DNA of 64,000 nt from Antedon mediterranea (taxonomy: Eukaryota > Echinodermata > Crinoidea > Comatulida > Antedonidae). The translations under genes were made by a program, and so were the position numbers. Below, piece by piece: positions 34,767 through 47,300 of this stretch. Within the stretch, counting starts at the first letter, position 1. Every line of letters starts with the position of its first letter. Below the pieces are notes generated by a model. It saw nothing but the letters and a program-made list of their open reading frames with translations, was not told the DNA's origin and did no database searches. Location: the NCBI RefSeq assembly GCF_964355755.1, contig NC_092674.1, forward strand, positions 2,671,001 to 2,735,000, in the 5' to 3' direction.

Positions 34767-34914
34767 AAGCTCTGTCTACACTATCAAACTTTAAAAAATG
34801 TGATGTGCCCATATGGACATGATGTATATCATTACCATATTTGGGCATATCACTACCATATTTGGGTATGTCCACCTTTTTATGTCAAACTAGTTTGATA
34901 GTGTCCTGGCAGCT
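34767..34914. mobile_element. CTGTCTACACTATCAAAC MITE
   Basis: Both inverted ends are present (AAGCTCTGTCTACACTATC and AACTAGTTTGATAGTGT) around GATGTGCCC and TATCACTACCATATTTGGG. Confidence 0.8.
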
Positions 34915-35003
34915 CTCCTTTCCTCTTCTTTCCTGTCTTCTGAACATTCTCTTTAAATTGTAGAAATCCGTGTGTTTGGCTCTGGTTTCCTAGTTGTTTA
35001 TGT

Positions 35004-35164
35004 AAAGCTCTGTCTACACTATCAAACTAATGACAAAAAAGTGTGATATACTGTATCTAAATATTGTAGTGATATACCCAAATATGGTAGTGATATTACA
35101 TCATCATGTCCATATATGGGCAGAAATGTTTTTGTCACATACTGTAAAATTTGTAGACTTAGCT
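35004..35164. mobile_element. CTGTCTACACTATCAAAC MITE, degraded right end
   Basis: The left end AAGCTCTGTCTACACTATC is intact; the right end is reduced to TTGTAGACTTAGCT. Confidence 0.7.
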
Positions 35165-36740
35165 GTACAACTACTGCAGACTCCTTTTTCAAACGATAGA
35201 CTTAAACCACAATCATTTACAATACATTGGTATTCAAACGTCACTCTGTAAAAAAATGAGCTAACTACTTTATTTGATAATTTATTGTTAATTTAAAAAT
35301 CAATGAAAAATAGTTTTCAATAGTACATTTTAAAAGTAAAAATAATATAGTACAGTATTATTAAGTATTTAATAGAGATATGATTTTATCTCCATAATTA
35401 AATTAACATACTGGTATGTTTAACGCCGATGGATCAATAGATTACGGAAGGTTAAAGGTCAAGTGTACAATTCCTGCAGGAAGACTAGCAGTAAAATTTT
35501 GGAGTAGCACTTCAGGTTTATGGTTACTATATTTCCCTTTTAGAATTTACTTTAAAAAAGTACTAACTATACAGTACGTATGTTGATACCTCAGGGATTT
35601 TGGCCAGCTTCTATTGTAATACTTCACTTGTGATGACTCATTTTGTCGAGATTTGCTAGAATGAATTTAAATCAGGGAGACTTGTTCTTTACAGTTTAGG
35701 CTTCGTTTTTATCTAGGTGTTTGCTTGATGAGTAGAGACATAACAGTAATAATACATTCTGCTTTGATCAACGCAATTTAGATTAAATCCATCTCGTGGT
35801 GTACAGTAGTTTTATAATAAATTAAATTAATTTATCACTGCATACATAAATACAATTATATATATATATAAAACAAAGCATAAAGTCATAAGTCCAGATA
35901 TTGTTCCAACAAAATATATAGATTTTACACTACAGCCATAGAAGAAATGTGGTTACTGTACATGTATAAACTAAACATTAATATAATAGAGATAAAAAAA
36001 CATAGATCACATCAAATCAAAATAACATTTATTTCCAAATAATGATAATTAAAAAATAAATTAAGCAACATACTTGGCAAAATGCAGAGATCGACGGAGT
36101 GTTCGCTATTTAATATTTCGACCCATGTATTAAATTGAAGATAAAAATATTAATAAGCTTTTGTAATGTCTAATCTTGATTATCCTGAAAATGCATGGAT
36201 GGCATGGCTCAAAATCAGGATGATAACTTTTTAAACAAACATACAACAGTAATGCAAGTAAACAAAAAAATGATATCTACCATAGTATTAAATTCATTGA
36301 TTGAATTTAATTATTATTATTTACTAGATGTACAGTATGAATAACTGCTTTGATGATTTCAATATTGGTATAATGTCTCATGTTTAAAAATTCAGGACAA
36401 TAACCTTATTGTTATCATGCAAAAAAAAACATACAGTTCTTATGCAAGTAATACTGTTTATCAATATACGTACATGAATTTTATGAGTATTAGTCGCTAG
36501 TTGCATGAATAATATGGTATGGCTCATGTTTAAAAATTCAGGACAATTATTTTTAATTGTTAAGCAAGTAATAATCAAAATATTAATATCTATCATAATA
36601 ATTAATTAATCATTAAATTAATTTTCATGTCATGAATAAACTCACTGCTAAGTTGCTTTCAATATTGGTAAATCAAGACATCTTCTCTTACTGTTAATAA
36701 TTTATAAATGTGAAATAAATTAATAATTTATTTTTTTCAG
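35165..36740. other. Upstream region of the Rac-like gene
   Basis: No exon recognised. A block ATGTTTAAAAATTCAGGACA is repeated at about 36379 and 36527. The last intron bases TTTTTTTCAG (36731-36740) form a strong 3' splice site just before the leader of the Rac-like gene, so its transcript begins further upstream. Confidence 0.5.
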
Positions 36741-36772
36741 AAATACTGTAGAAAGCAATTAAATTAAAAGAA

Positions 36773-39700
36773 ATGGCGCAGGGGTCAAGAACAATGAAAT
36801 GCGTAGTGGTTGGTGACGGTGCAGTTGGTAAAACATGTATGCTGTGGTCCTATACCAGAAACCAGTTTCCACGAGAATATATTCCCACAGTGTAAGTATA
36901 GTAACACCATTAAAACACATTCTGAATATCAGACTTTCCGGAAAACCTGGGATACTGTACAGTATTAGGCCAGACTAAAGGTGTCTGATATTGGAAGAGT
37001 TGTACTGTATAACATTTTGCATTGGGTATTACTGTATTAATTGAATAAAAAACAATACGTACTGTATGTGTACATCAATTTGCCATTGTTCCAAGTTGTT
37101 GAGTAGGGTAGTATTAGTAAAAACTGGCCTATTGTACTGTGTATATAAAATGTTGTCCTGATAAAGGGCTAGTGTTGCCTTGATGGAGGGCTAGTGTTGC
37201 CCTGATGGAGGGCTAGTGTTGCCCTGATGGAGGGCTAGTGTTGCCCTGATGGAGGGCTAGTGTTGCCCTGATGGAGGGCTAGTGTTGCCCTGATGGAGGG
37301 CTAGTGTTGCCCTGATGGAGGGCTAGTGTTTCCCGAAAGCTCTGCACATTTCTCTGGCTTATCGTTGATAAAGTAAAACTGATACCCACAGCATTGTCAT
37401 TTTTCCAGTGCTTATTTTATTTGTATCTCCATTGAGATCCAGCCACTGATACCCACAGCATTGTCATTTTTTTCAGTGCTTATTTTATTTGTATCTCCAT
37501 TGAGATCCAGCCACTGATACCCACAGCATTGTCATTTTTCCAGTACTTATTTTATTTGTATCTCCATTGAGATCCAGCCACTGATACCCACAGCATTGTC
37601 ATTTTTTTCAGTGCTTATTTTCTTTTGTATCTTCATTGAGATCCAGCCACTGATACTCACAGCATTGTCATTTTTCCAGTGCTTATTTTATTTGTATCTC
37701 CATTGAGATCCAGCCACTGATACCCACAGCATTGTCATTTTTTTCAGTGCTTATTTTCTTTTGTATCTTCATTGAGATCCAGCCACTGATCCTCACAGCA
37801 TTGTCATTTTTCCAGTGCTTATTTTATTTGTATCGCCATTGAGATCCAGCCACTGATACCCACAGCATTGTCATTTTTTTCAGTGCTTATTTTCTTTTGT
37901 ATCTTTATTGAGATCCAGCCACTGATATCCACAGCATTGTCATTTTTTCAGTGCTTATTTTCTGTTGTATCTTTATTGAGATCCAGCCACTGATACCGAC
38001 AGCATTGTCATTTTTTCAGTGCTTATTTTTTTTTGTATCTTCATTGAGATCCAGCCACTGATACCGACAGCATTGTCATTTTTTCAGTGCTTATTTTTTT
38101 TTGTATCTTCATTGAGATCCAGCCACTGATACCGACAGCATTGTCATTTTTTCAGTGCTTATTTTCTTTTGTATCTTCATTGAGATCCAGCCACTGATAC
38201 CCACAGCATTGTCATTTTTTCAGTGCTTATTTTCTTTTGTATCTTTATTGAGATCCAGCCACTGATACCGACAGCATTGTCATTTTTTCAGTTCTTTTTT
38301 GTTTTGTATCTTCATTGAGATCCAGCCACTGATACCGACAGCATTGTCATTTTTTCAGTTCTTTTTTGTTTTGTATCTTCATTGAGATCCAGCCACTGAT
38401 ACCGACAGCATTGTCATTTTTTCAGTGCTTTTTTGTTTTGTATCTTCATTGAGATCCAGTCACTGATACCGACAGCATTGTCATTTTTTCAGTGCTTATT
38501 TTTTTTTGTATCTTCATTGAGATCCAGCCACTGATACCGACAGCATTGTCATTTTTGCAGTGCTTATTTTTTTTTGTATCTTTATTGAGATCCAGCCACT
38601 GATACCGACAGCATTGTCATTTTTTCAGTGCTTTTTTGTTTTGTATCTTCATTGAGATCCAGTCACTGATACCGACAGCATTGTCATTTTTGCAGTGCTT
38701 ATTTTTTTTTGTATCTTCATTGAGATCCAGCCACTGATACCGACAGCATTGTCATTTTTGCAGTGCTTATTTTTTTTTGTATCTTCATTGAGATCCAGCC
38801 ACTGATACCGACAACATTGTCATTTTTTCCAGTAATTTGCCTACTAGCTTTTTTTACTATTTCTATTTCAATAATAATATATATTTATTTTACTGTTTCT
38901 CTGTAATGATTATACAATGGTGAAAGGGTGTAGAAAGAGTATGCTTGTCGCCATTTTCCCAAACCAATAATTTCCAAAAGTCTCAAATTGTTTACTGGGA
39001 CTAAAATTAAAAACCAAACATTCTGAAGTTGTGATTGGTCAGATTACCTACATGATGAGAACATCTAAACTCATATTTTAATGCAAGATACACACCCAAA
39101 CCCCTTCATCACAAGATTGGCCTGAAATCAAATGCAAAGATATAACAATCATGGATAAATATAGACATTATGTATCTTATAGGAAATGAACAGTACACCA
39201 GGAAATCTGGTGTACTTGTGTCACATGGATCAATGGCTTAATATCCAATCTGAAGGATGAAGTAATTACAGGGTTTTTCTTTCCAGTTTTTATTTTCACA
39301 GATGTTTTGCATTATATTACATGTTTATTTAATGTTTGATTTTGTTTTGTTTTATTGCTTTAGATTTGACAACTTTTCACAACCAATGAAAGTGGATGGT
39401 GTGTCCGTGAACCTAGGTCTATGGGATACAGCCGGTCAAGAAGATTACGACAGGTTACGACCTCTTTCATATCCACAAGTAAGTGTGGTCAACCAGCGTA
39501 CTTACTATACAGTGTTCAATTCTTCAGATCCAGTTGAGCGGTGACAATTTTTAAACAACAAATCACTTTTTTTTTTGCTTAAATTGTTTATTTGTGTAAC
39601 ATTATACAATCCTGTTTAATTGTATTAATAATGAATTTTATTTCAAGATTATACTTCTGTAGATATGTTGTATTAGCCATGTTATTGAATTGCAAGGCTG

Positions 39701-41115
39701 CAGTGAGTCTATTGTATTAAACATGAATTGTGCAGTTTTCTACATCATACAACCAAGAATTACACATGCAGCATCAGTGTTGTTTATAATACGATGTCAA
39801 CAGAGTACTGTAGTTTCTATATCTCATTTATTTTGTTTCATTTTAGACCGATATCTTCCTGGTATGTTTTAGCGTAGTTGGACAATCATCGTATGCTAAT
39901 GTGCAAACTAAGTGGCATCCAGAACTGGCCCATCATGCACCAGGAGTTCCTTATGTACTTGTTGGTAAGGCAAATGTTTTGTATGTTACTCACTTTAATC
40001 TCTGTCTACACTATCAAACTAGTTTGACAAAAAAGTATGATGTGCCCATATATGGTAGTGATATGCCCAAATATGATATTGTTATGACATCAGTATGTCA
40101 CACACTTTAATCTCTGTCTACACTATCAAACTAATTTGACAAAAAAGTATGATGTGCCCATATATGGTAGTGATATGCCCAAATATGGTATTGATATGAT
40201 ATCAGTATGTTACTCGCTTTAAACTCTGTCTACACTCTCAAACTAGTTTGACAAAAAAAAGTGTGATGTGCCCAAATGTCCATATATGGGTATACTTATT
40301 GACACTTGACATTCTCGTTCACTTTTTGTCTTCATTAGGTACAAAGGTCGATCTCAGAGAAGATAAAGAAGTTATAAACGAATTGAACAGCAAAGGAAAG
40401 AAAGTCTACAGAAAGGAAGATGGAGAAAGACTTGCTAGCAAAATTGGTGCCGTTAAATACATGGAATGCTCTGCTCTTACACAAAGGGGTTTGAAAATGG
40501 TAAGTGGTCAGATGAACAAGCTCCATTTGGTGGCAGCACTTGACGCGAAGAGACCCTTAGGGAAGTAGAAAGTTGTGGTATGTCGTCCATTCCTGTGCGC
40601 GTAGGCTGCAAGTCGCAGGTTATTCCCCCATTTACATGATTTACAAATTGACAGTTTTCTGTGTATATAAGAATAATCAAACAAGAAATAAAGTGGTGCG
40701 ATTCTCGCAAGAAAAGGGAACAATCTCTGTTCAAGCCATGGGGTTGTCAAGGGCCTTTATGATAATGTGGTCAGGTTGAAACCTTACCAACCGTACTGGC
40801 GGCTACCCTGTTGCTGTTACGGTTAGTATTGCTTTACTGGACACAAATATAAGTTCAAATGACCACACCATTCCAAACCTATCAACTATCTCTATCAAAG
40901 GGCTTCTTGTTGACATCCTCTTCAATCCAAAAACAAGGCCCTTTCACCAAATATGTATACATTCTGAAAATGTATATTGGTCCATCACAACAGCACAGCG
41001 TATATTATAAATGTTATGGTCATTATTATTTCAGGTTTTTGAAGAGGCAGTACGTATCGTATTAAATCCAGCTCCACCTAACCACGGCAAGAAACCAAAA
41101 TGCCACATAATCTGA
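36773..41115 (+). CDS. Rac-like small GTPase (paralogue 1)
   Basis: Five exons: 36773-36891, 39364-39478, 39847-39964, 40339-40499 and 41035-41115, 594 bp, 197 residues. It is a Rho-family GTPase closest to Rac by motif. The P-loop GDGAVGKT spans residues 14-21, the effector loop EYIPTVFDN includes Thr39 (Rac Thr35), and DTAGQE spans 61-66 with Gln65 (Rac Gln61). TKVD, CSALTQ and a Rho insert region ([10 protein letters not shown]) follow. The C-terminus CHII is a CAAX box suited to prenylation, with only a weak basic stretch before it. All catalytic residues are intact, so it should cycle GTP and signal at membranes to actin and oxidase effectors, as Rac does. Four extra N-terminal residues precede the usual Rac start. 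A 5' UTR exon begins at 36741. Intron 1 holds large minisatellites and intron 3 a MITE cluster. Confidence 0.93.
37157..37332. repeat. 22-bp minisatellite in Rac intron 1
   Basis: Eight copies of CTGATGGAGGGCTAGTGTTG plus two bases, ending in CCCGAAAGCTCTGC. Derived from the first block of the element seen once at 23167-23330. Confidence 0.95.
37380..38832. repeat. ~68-bp minisatellite in Rac intron 1
   Basis: About 21 copies of a 65-70 bp unit with GAGATCCAGCCACTGATAC, CACAGCATTGTCATTTTT and CAGTGCTTATTTT. Length varies in the T runs. Derived from the second block of the element at 23167-23330. Confidence 0.95.
38835..39360. other. Remainder of Rac intron 1
   Basis: No repeat or coding feature recognised. 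It ends in a polypyrimidine tract and TTTAG before exon 2. Confidence 0.5.
39991..40318. repeat. Three tandem left halves of a MITE in Rac intron 3
   Basis: Units at about 39991, 40104 and 40218 each begin CTTTAA.CTCTGTCTACAC and run through GATGTGCCCA and ATGGTAGTGATATGCCC. The period is about 114 bp. The right halves of the MITE are missing. Confidence 0.8.
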
Positions 41116-41138
41116 TTGTCTTTTTTTGAAACAAAAAA

Positions 41139-41144
41139 AATAAA
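41139..41144 (+). terminator. Polyadenylation signal of Rac-like paralogue 1
   Basis: AATAAA 24 bp after the stop codon. This predicts a very short 3' UTR, although later signals may also be used. Confidence 0.6.
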
Positions 41145-41149
41145 CTTTA

Positions 41150-43489
41150 ATAATAATAATTATTTGTGAAAAAATAAATAATGAACATTGATAGTGACAT
41201 TGGTATGTACTTTACAATCTCACTAAAGCATTGATAACAAGTTGTGCCAGTTATTTCTCTGGATGTGTGTAAAAGACAAACCTACCAAGAAGGGTTCCTG
41301 TAAATCTGTTCAATGATTGGCAGCGGTTCTTCTCAGATTTTCTACATTTTTTCCCCAACTTCATATTCCTATAAGATTATTCCAACAATCATTTGTTTTT
41401 ATTGTACTTCAGTATACACTACTGACTCATAGTATTGTTAGTGGCTTCTTACTATTAATACATATTAAAGTCTGAGAATTGTTTGACCTCTGACACCACC
41501 TATAACTTAAGTTGTTTAGCTACCAAAGAACAAGGTTTTCTTCTCTTGTGTTTAACGGCGTTTGCTTTGACAGTAAGCATTGTGTTTTATGCCGAAACTT
41601 AGGTTGATAATTGATGCTAATTGTAGGCATCTTGTATAACGCATTATTCCATTATTTTTCCGTTTTCCGGTTATATATTTTTCTTTCTCCCACCCGCTTT
41701 ACGATTCTTACACCCACCATTCACTTACACCAGTGCTTTTCTATTGATTATGTAGTAGTGTATAAAGTAACTAATGGTGTGTGCAAACCTCTGTGGTCGT
41801 ACCAAGGCTTCGCATACACTACTGGCTTATTCCTAACATGTGTAACGCCTACTTGGTATTTAGCCTAACTATAACATGGTGCTTACAGTAACTGGATCAA
41901 AGAAAAATTAGCAATTTGTAAACCGAACACAAACAAAATTCTTTTTTTTGGCAGCTTTATTGTTGTAGTATAAACTGTGATTGTACAGGCTTCGCATACA
42001 CTACTGGCTTATTCCTAACGTGTGTAACGCCTACAGGCTTCGCATACACTACTGACTTATTCCTAACATGTGTAACGCCTACAGGCTTCGCATACACTAC
42101 TGGCTTATTCCTAACATGTGTAACGCCTACTTGGTATTTAGCGTAACTATTAGATGGTGCTTACAGTAACTGGATCAAAGAAAAATTAGCAATTTGTAAA
42201 CCGAACACAAACAAAATTCTTTTTTTTGGCAGCTTTATTGTTGTAGTATAAACTGTGATTGTACCTAAAATTTGTAGTTTTCTGATAATGTTAAATACTG
42301 TACCTTTATTATTATCGAACATGAATACAACATGAATACAACATGTTCAGTTATACTTACAATTCATGATTAATATGAGGAAATCACATTTAGACATTAT
42401 CAATCTGTCGCAATATTACCAGAATCACAATTTCAGCCCTACACTAAATTGGTACCATTTTGATATCTTATTTATGATAATAATTATTAATGATGTAGTC
42501 AGATGTCATATTTAAATTCTCAGGAACCCTTTTACATATTGTATGTTTGTTGTGTGATTGTTAACTCATATACAATGCTAGGTGGCAACATTTGTTTCAA
42601 GTTTTGTAGATAGACTATATGAACTATGTGTTATGTACTATATTAAAAAGTAGTCTTGTTTAAAACTCCCCGACCCTAGTTAAACAAAGGGTCATGAATT
42701 ATGCGTATACAGATCTTGAATAGCTAATGACATAACACCTGGAATAATTTACCTGGGATTGCTATTGCATTCTGGGATTTTTACAGTTTCCTAATAAATA
42801 TATAAGCTTTTTTGTATTTTGCGCTTTAAGTAAAATGTATGTATATCTTAGGTGTTAAATACCGACACCAAAATTATGAACATTATTTTTTCTATTACAG
42901 TATAATTAGTTTATAGAGTTTGTCTGAAATCAATTGGAAAATATTAACATAGTCTATTTTTTTCCATTTATCATAAAAAAAGTATTTTTTTAGTTAATTT
43001 TGAAATTTTATATTTTTTTTTTAACAAGTAGTTTTATTTGTCTTTCACATACAAACAGTTTAGTCACAAAAAAGATAGTTACTTAAACAAGCAACGACCA
43101 ATCAAATGCCGTTAAGCGTTATGTTTGTAAACGTTTTTATTTGTGGCACATGACACATACTTTGTGTAGTAACAGTAAGCCCAAAACCCTCGCAAAAAAC
43201 AGCTAGGTTTCTTTCTGGTACCAAATTGGAGGGTTATTCAGTATTTTAATCTTGACGTTACACCTTTAGATACCTTTTACCAATAGACAGCTATTTTTAC
43301 CTACTATAGCCTCTATAGTATATATATCACTGTTATTACACTGTTAAATAAAACTGTATTGGTCATAAATGGATTTTTTTTTAAATAATTCGTGGAACCA
43401 ATAATGAGGGTAAACCAGGATATATGTAGCTCCGTAGATATTGTATAATGAAATCATAATATCATTTGTGTATATTACAGTAATCTATG
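41150..43489. other. Spacer between the two Rac-like genes, first part
   Basis: Contains the nested duplication listed separately (41803-42270). Otherwise AT-rich, with no exon recognised. Confidence 0.4.
41803..42270. repeat. Nested tandem duplication
   Basis: A block of about 185 bp starting AAGGCTTCGCATACACTACT is repeated. In the second copy its first ~50 bp (to GTGTAACGCCTAC) is itself present three times. Confidence 0.85.
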
Positions 43490-43494
43490 GATCA

Positions 43495-43625
43495 ATCTAT
43501 TATAGGTGCGGCTCCCCCGAGGATCAATCTAATATAGGTGCTCCTCCCCCGAGGATGAACCTACTATAATTGGTGTTCCTCCCCCGAGGATCAATCTACT
43601 ATAGGTGTTCCTCCCCCGAGGGTCA
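43495..43625. repeat. ~33-bp tandem repeat, four copies
   Basis: Copies of GATCAATCTACTATAGGTG followed by TCCTCCCCCGAG. Confidence 0.85.
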
Positions 43626-43815
43626 CATCACTACCTGTGTCACTCCCTCATTTAATCACGAATAATCGTTAACAAAATTAATTTCACAAAAATCATGATA
43701 TAAGGTTTGTAAATAGGAACGTCTTGTTTTCTTAGTTATTTAAATTAAATATAACATATGAATCTTAACATTGATGTAGATAAACTAGTTGTTTTGATAC
43801 GTACTTATTCTTTTT

Positions 43816-43921
43816 AAAGCTCTGTTTACACTATTAAACTAGTGTGATGTGCCCAAATATGGTAGTGATATGACATCATTATGTCCATATATTGTTGTCG
43901 CTGATAGAGTAGACTGAGCTC
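43816..43921. mobile_element. CTGTCTACACTATCAAAC MITE, short copy
   Basis: AAAGCTCTGTTTACACTATT at the left, ATAGAGTAGACTGAGCT at the right, with the family's GATGTGCCCAAATATGG core. Confidence 0.7.
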
Positions 43922-43924
43922 AAG

Positions 43925-44067
43925 CAAATGCTTACTGTCATGCCGGCCGCATTCGTAAGTACTTTGACCAATCACAATAGTGCATCCGAACTGTCGCTTA
44001 TGATTGGTCGAACCACGTACGTTGCGCGTACTACTCTCGCGTCCAAATAGGAACCGCGCTTGTTGTG
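43925..44067. mobile_element. CCAAT-type MITE
   Basis: Inverted core TTTGACCAATCACAATAG and GCTTATGATTGGTCGAACC, with an arm ending ATAGGAACCGCGCTTG. Confidence 0.65.
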
Positions 44068-44394
44068 TTTCCTGTGATGACTAAAGTATTAGATAATTTG
44101 GCTATTATATCTATGATATATGTATTGAAAGAACAAAGTAAAATCCAGATTGCCATTACAAACAATTTTGCGGTGTTACTAAAGCATTTGTTTAATACTG
44201 TACTTATTAATTTTTATTCACCATGTAAAATTGAGTGATATTATCATGTAGCCTTAAAACACTGTATTTACAACAAATTAATGTGCTGTTTTAATTTTAT
44301 GATAATGGCCGCCCATCATTCTTGATTGAAAAATCCCATGGGTTGTTAAAGTTTGTCAAAATGTGTTTTATTTTTTAAATTTTTTATTATATGA

Positions 44395-44452
44395 ATAACT
44401 TCTCAAGAATATGAATAACTTCTCAAGAATATGAATAACTTCTTCTAATTGT
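44395..44452. repeat. 21-bp tandem repeat, three copies
   Basis: ATGAATAACTTCTCAAGAAT three times. Confidence 0.85.
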
Positions 44453-44734
44453 AATTTTTAAACGATGTTCCAAAATGACCATTTTCAATATTAATAAGTG
44501 TTATTTATAACTGCTGTATAATATACTCTCACGCAGCCCTTTGGATGCGTTTAAAGTAATCAATTAATTAATATAAACCATTTTAAGTGATAACGTGAAC
44601 ATATCCATTCCTTTTTTAGGACAAAAGAATGCTTTTTTGAATTATCACGAAATATTGTAATAATAATAATAATGTGCCGCCCTCTATAAATCTTTACTAA
44701 ATTTTGTATAAAATTAAATGACTTTACCTGTTAA

Positions 44735-44875
44735 AGCAGGGTTCCCACTAGGACCCAACACAATGAGTTGACCAATCACAAGCGACAGTTCGGAAGATCC
44801 ATCGCCAGTGATTGGTCAAATTACTTGCGATACTTGTACGCCCTTGCGTTGGGTCCCGTGTGAACACAGCTTATA
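44735..44875. mobile_element. CCAAT-type MITE
   Basis: Starts AGGGTTCCCACTAGGACCC and ends GGGTCCCGTGTGAACACAGC, with GACCAATCACAAGCGAC and GTGATTGGTC inside. Confidence 0.75.
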
Positions 44876-45254
44876 GTACTACAACAGACCGCCATGGCAA
44901 CAAAATACAGTGGTTATGTGAATCTTGCTAATATGCTTATACATGTATTTTTATGTATGTTTACTGTATACGTGTATACACAAAATCATATCTCCAAATA
45001 TCATAGAATATTGTGTTTATGCTTAGTCTTGTGTATGGTATGTATACAGTATACACTTTATATATTCCACTTAATATCTTGTATATTACATGTATATTAT
45101 GTATGTGTGTGTGGTAACAGCTCACGTGTACTTTTTATTTGTATATTAGGTATAATTTCTTTTTTTTATTACTAACACGATCAATTGCATAGTACAGTAT
45201 GTTTTTTTTTAGAAAAATAATTAGGTTTGAAAATATTATATTATTATTATTGTT

Positions 45255-45400
45255 TGGTTCGCACTTGGATGCGACGCGAGGGTGTACGCGCATCGCGCGC
45301 AATGACCAATCATGACGCGGTGGATCATCCCAACTTTCGCTTGTGATTGGTCACTTGCGTTACACTCGTTGCGTTACGTCCAAGTGGGAACCAAGCTTTA
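45255..45400. mobile_element. CCAAT-type MITE
   Basis: Starts TTTGGTTCGCACTTGG and ends CCAAGTGGGAACCAAGCTTT, with ATGACCAATCATGACGC and TTGTGATTGGTCAC inside. Confidence 0.75.
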
Positions 45401-46937
45401 GAGAGGATTGTACTGCCGATATCTCTCTACAATTCCAATTGTGACGTGTATTACGTCATCGTGATGGTACAATGGTTAATAAACATGATTTGTATGCGAG
45501 AGGATGTGGTTTCAGTGTCGTTTGCAATTCGTCGTTTCCTTTTTACAAAAATTATTATTATTTTATTTTCAAAATTCATACTGGTAAAGTTTTTAAAGTA
45601 TCTATATATAAATTATGGTTAATTCCGACATAGGCGAGCACAATGAAAAAAACTTCGGGACAAATCTCTGCCTTGGATACCTACTTGATCTATCTCAGAT
45701 GTGTACCGCGAAATGTAAATTTGATAACATTTTTTTAGTTTTCACTATTACGATATTGTTTCATATTTCTATCTTAGGAAGATATTATAAAGGGTTTTAA
45801 AGTAAATTTCTGATTTCATCGGTAGATTTTCAATACAATTTCAATTTCCAGGTTCACGATGAGTTCACGGGTTCACCCTGCAACTTCCTGGTTTCAACTA
45901 AGTTGGCCGTTAGTGGCTATAGCCATTTTAGTTTTTTGTTTATTTTCGGATCGGACCGCGCGTGTGGAGGAACAGTAGTTAAAAAATAAAAATTATACTG
46001 CAACTTAATAAAGATCAAATTAAATATACGCAATAAAGCATCGGAGTATATTGTGGGGAATAGTATTATACAATTAAATAGGGAGATCTGATGATAAGAC
46101 CTTTTGTTTAAAATCGAGTGAAATCCCGATAGCCGAGTTTTATTGAGTAATCTGGCAGGAATAACTGTGGGCTATCTGTGTCCCGTTAGGACCGGGATAC
46201 GTCTGCTGGTGTTTTTTTTGGTGTTAATTAAATAATGTATTAATTATTAGGATGGTATTGAATAAACGCCCAACACCTCCCAAATAAAACTATATAATAA
46301 ACGCCCATCCACATTTATACACACAATATTGTATTAGGCCTATATTTATAATAACACATACTATTTGTAGTAGAATTCATAGCCCTACAATTTACCAAGC
46401 ATTTGTTATTCTTTTTTACCACTTTTCATATCTATTAGAGGATTTTATTTTATTATAAATTATTATTACCATATTATTATTAAAACTAAACAATTAAACA
46501 TATCCCTCGAATAAGCACCTCCCTCAAATGAACTCCGCTTCCCCACCTCCGCCCAATAAGGGCCCTATCAAACAATAAACACTATACCGGTACTTTAAAA
46601 TGTTAAGACACTGTGAAACAGAGTAGGTTTAGTTTTACGAATGTCAAGTATTTTCTATAATGGTAACCGACAGAAAACGTGCAAGGAGAACTTCCTTCTA
46701 AACCGAGTCATTATCATTCCGAGAACCATCGTCTACCCTTCCTAGAGGGGGGGGGGGGGCGAGCTTACCCTCTAGTAGTCTTAGAGGAAGTAAACATAAA
46801 TACCGTTCTAGGAATTTACAAAATAAAAAATTGCATAATATTTTGGTTAGGAAAACAGTAATGCATGTACTTTGATTGGACACTGATATGGTTGTTGTCG
46901 CAGTGTAGAATATCCTCCTTTAGTGGTTTCAGATAGG

Positions 46938-46991
<54 letters not shown>

Positions 46992-47299
46992 TCGACAACG
47001 GTTGTTGTCGAGTTGTACTCTAATGAAGTTTATAATTGATATTGTTGAAGAAGAGAAATAATAAATAATATTATTCTAGCGTTTAATTTCACGTCTTAAG
47101 TAAGTATACAGTTTATGACCGTTTATATTTAATTGATATTGCTACATTATTATTATATAGTAGTTTTAGATATTACGTTATGTAAGTCCTAATTGACTTA
47201 CGGTAGAGACGTACTCGCAATGTATTAACTGATTTCTTTAACCATTTCTTTTTCTTTCAAAGAGTAATATAAACTTAAGTATCTTATACGACGGCGAAT
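45401..47299. other. Spacer before Rac-like paralogue 2
   Basis: 46747-46759 is a poly-G run. 46939-46990 is a (TA)n run. No exon was recognised, though 47250-47278 is pyrimidine-rich and could hold a leader splice site. Confidence 0.4.
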
Positions 47300-47300
47300 T

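Noticed and set aside
25727-38832. Direct repeat arrays resembling CRISPR
   Set aside because: Units are contiguous without unique spacers, and the DNA is eukaryotic.
44894-45175. 93-codon plus-strand hydrophobic frame
   Set aside because: Low-complexity TGTATA-rich DNA gives Tyr/Val/Cys-rich translation by chance; no splice or homology support.
46816-46998. Minus-strand frame with alternating Tyr-Ile
   Set aside because: Translation of a (TA)n microsatellite.
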